Shown piece by piece: positions 4,867 to 5,900 of a DNA stretch of 5,900 nt (position 1 is the stretch's first letter; every line of letters begins with the position of its first letter). The translations under genes were made by a program, and so were the position numbers. The notes below the pieces were generated by a model that was not told the origin of the DNA, did not search any database, and worked only from the letters and a program-made list of their open reading frames with translations. This stretch comes from Enterovirga sp. (GTDB lineage Bacteria; Pseudomonadota; Alphaproteobacteria; Rhizobiales; Beijerinckiaceae), in contig JAQGJZ010000122.1 in the NCBI GenBank assembly GCA_028290385.1, positions 1-5,900 on the forward strand, written 5' to 3'.

Positions 4867-5900
4867 ATGACTTTGGACCGACGTTCAATGCTCAAAGGTG
4901 GCGCGACGCTCGGCGTTGCGGCCGGTGCAGGGCTCCTCGATTTCGCCAAGGCCTGGGCGCAGCAATCGCCCTGGAAGCCCGAGGCGGGGGCCAACATCAA
5001 TCTGCTGCGCTGGAAGCGCTTCGTCGAGGCGGAAGACGTCCAGTTCATGAAGCTCGTCGCCGCCTTCGAGCAGGCGAACAACGTCAAGATCAACGTCACC
5101 AACGAATCCTACGACGACATCCAGCCCAAGGCCTCCGTGGTCGCCAATACCGGCCAGGGGCTCGACATGGTCTGGGGGCTCTACTCGCTCCCGCACCTCT
5201 TCCCCGAAAAGTGCCTCGACGTCACCGACGTCGCGGACCACCTCGCCAAGGCACATGGCGGCTGGCTGGCGGCGGGCGAGCGCTACGGCAAGTCGGGCAA
5301 CAAGTGGATCTGCATCCCGATCGCAACGACCGGATCGCTTCTCAACTACCGGATCTCGGCCTCCGAGAAGGCCGGCTTCAAGGAAGTGCCGAAGGATACG
5401 GCGGGCTTCCTCGAGTATTGCAAGGCGATGGCCGCCAACAAGACGCCGGCCGGCATGGCGTTCGGCCACGCCTCAGGCGATGCGAATGGCTGGATGCACT
5501 GGCTGCTCTGGAGCCATGGCGGCAACCTCGTCGATCAGAACGACAAGGTGGTCATCAACTCGCCTGAGACCGCGAAGGCCATGGAATACGGCAAGGCGCT
5601 GTACGAGACCTTCATCCCGGGCACGGCCTCCTGGAACGACTCCTCAAACAACAAGGCCTTCCTGTCGGGCGACCTCTACTGCACCAACAACGGCATCTCG
5701 ATCTATGTCACTGCGAAGCGCGAGAACCCGCAGATCGCAGGTGACATGAACCACGCCTACATGCCGGTCGGCCCGGTCGGGAAGCCGACGGAGCTGCACC
5801 TCTCGTTCCCGATTCTGACCTTCGCCTTCACCAAGTACCCGAACACCTGCCGGTCCTTCATCGCCTTCATGCTCGAGGCGAGGAACTTCAATCCCTGGAT
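4867..5900 (+). CDS. Tat-exported ABC transporter substrate-binding protein, family 1 (3' end outside window)
   Basis: The frame is open from ATG 4867 to the window end (344 codons), so the C-terminus is missing; family members are usually about 400-450 residues. A GGGAGA ribosome-binding site lies nine bases before the ATG. The N-terminus carries a twin-arginine signal: DRRSMLKGG (4-12), a hydrophobic stretch (13-25) and cleavage site AWA/QQ (31/32), so the protein is probably folded before export to the periplasm. The mature part reads as a family-1 extracellular solute-binding protein (SBP_bac_1): INLLRWKRF at the first strand, LVAAFEQANNVKINV (63-77), then DMVWGLYSLPHLF (100-112) and a central WMHWLLWSHGGNLVD (209-223). 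With the adjacent UgpC/MalK-like ATPase this points to uptake of a sugar, polyol or similar compound; the exact substrate is unknown. Five cysteines are visible in the mature part (116, 149, 185, 272, 328), more than usual for such proteins. Confidence 0.9.
   Translation, partial: MTLDRRSMLKGGATLGVAAGAGLLDFAKAWAQQSPWKPEAGANINLLRWKRFVEAEDVQFMKLVAAFEQANNVKINVTNESYDDIQPKASVVANTGQGLDMVWGLYSLPHLFPEKCLDVTDVADHLAKAHGGWLAAGERYGKSGNKWICIPIATTGSLLNYRISASEKAGFKEVPKDTAGFLEYCKAMAANKTPAGMAFGHASGDANGWMHWLLWSHGGNLVDQNDKVVINSPETAKAMEYGKALYETFIPGTASWNDSSNNKAFLSGDLYCTNNGISIYVTAKRENPQIAGDMNHAYMPVGPVGKPTELHLSFPILTFAFTKYPNTCRSFIAFMLEARNFNPW

Noticed and set aside
4885..5469. Minus-strand open frame antisense to the binding-protein gene
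   Set aside because: It is opposite a gene with a clear Tat signal and family-1 features; composition is typical of a shadow frame.

Overview
The window is a GC-rich chromosomal segment whose protein families and spacing suggest an alphaproteobacterium, most likely Hyphomicrobiales (Methylobacterium/Bosea/Bradyrhizobium-like). This assignment is inferred from an alphaproteobacterial PAS_5 protein, small LapG-like (BTLCP) peptidases, a tandem PilZ protein, a Tat-exported sugar-type binding protein and a CtrA-type site. No rRNA, tRNA, CRISPR array, insertion sequence or phage gene was seen.

Layout. (1) Bases 2-187, plus strand: the 3' end of a gamma-carbonic-anhydrase-like hexapeptide protein, closed by a good intrinsic terminator at 209-230. 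(2) Bases 277-3410: four genes, all on the minus strand, each with its own leader. In transcription order they are a PAS_5 sensor-like protein (3410-2826), a double PilZ c-di-GMP receptor (2700-2083), and two tandem paralogous periplasmic transglutaminase-like cysteine peptidases (1767-1141 and 945-277). GC-rich hairpins follow the PilZ gene and the first-transcribed peptidase gene, so these are probably separate transcription units. (3) A 293-bp divergent intergenic region. (4) From 3704, plus strand: the first two genes of a carbohydrate-type ABC transporter, namely a UgpC/MalK-like ATPase (3704-4774) and a Tat-dependent family-1 solute-binding protein (4867 to beyond 5900). Permease genes are expected just outside the window.

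How they may work together. The ATPase and binding protein form one import system. On the minus strand, LapG-family peptidases control cell-surface adhesins in other bacteria under c-di-GMP control, and here two of them lie beside a c-di-GMP-binding PilZ protein. The leader of the 277-945 peptidase gene carries a full consensus CtrA box (TTAA-N7-TTAAC, 1015-1030) plus a one-mismatch copy next to the gene start, and the PilZ leader carries another one-mismatch copy (2747-2762). The most interesting hypothesis from the window is therefore a cell-cycle/c-di-GMP-linked surface-remodelling cluster. The motifs are read directly from the sequence; the regulatory link is inference.
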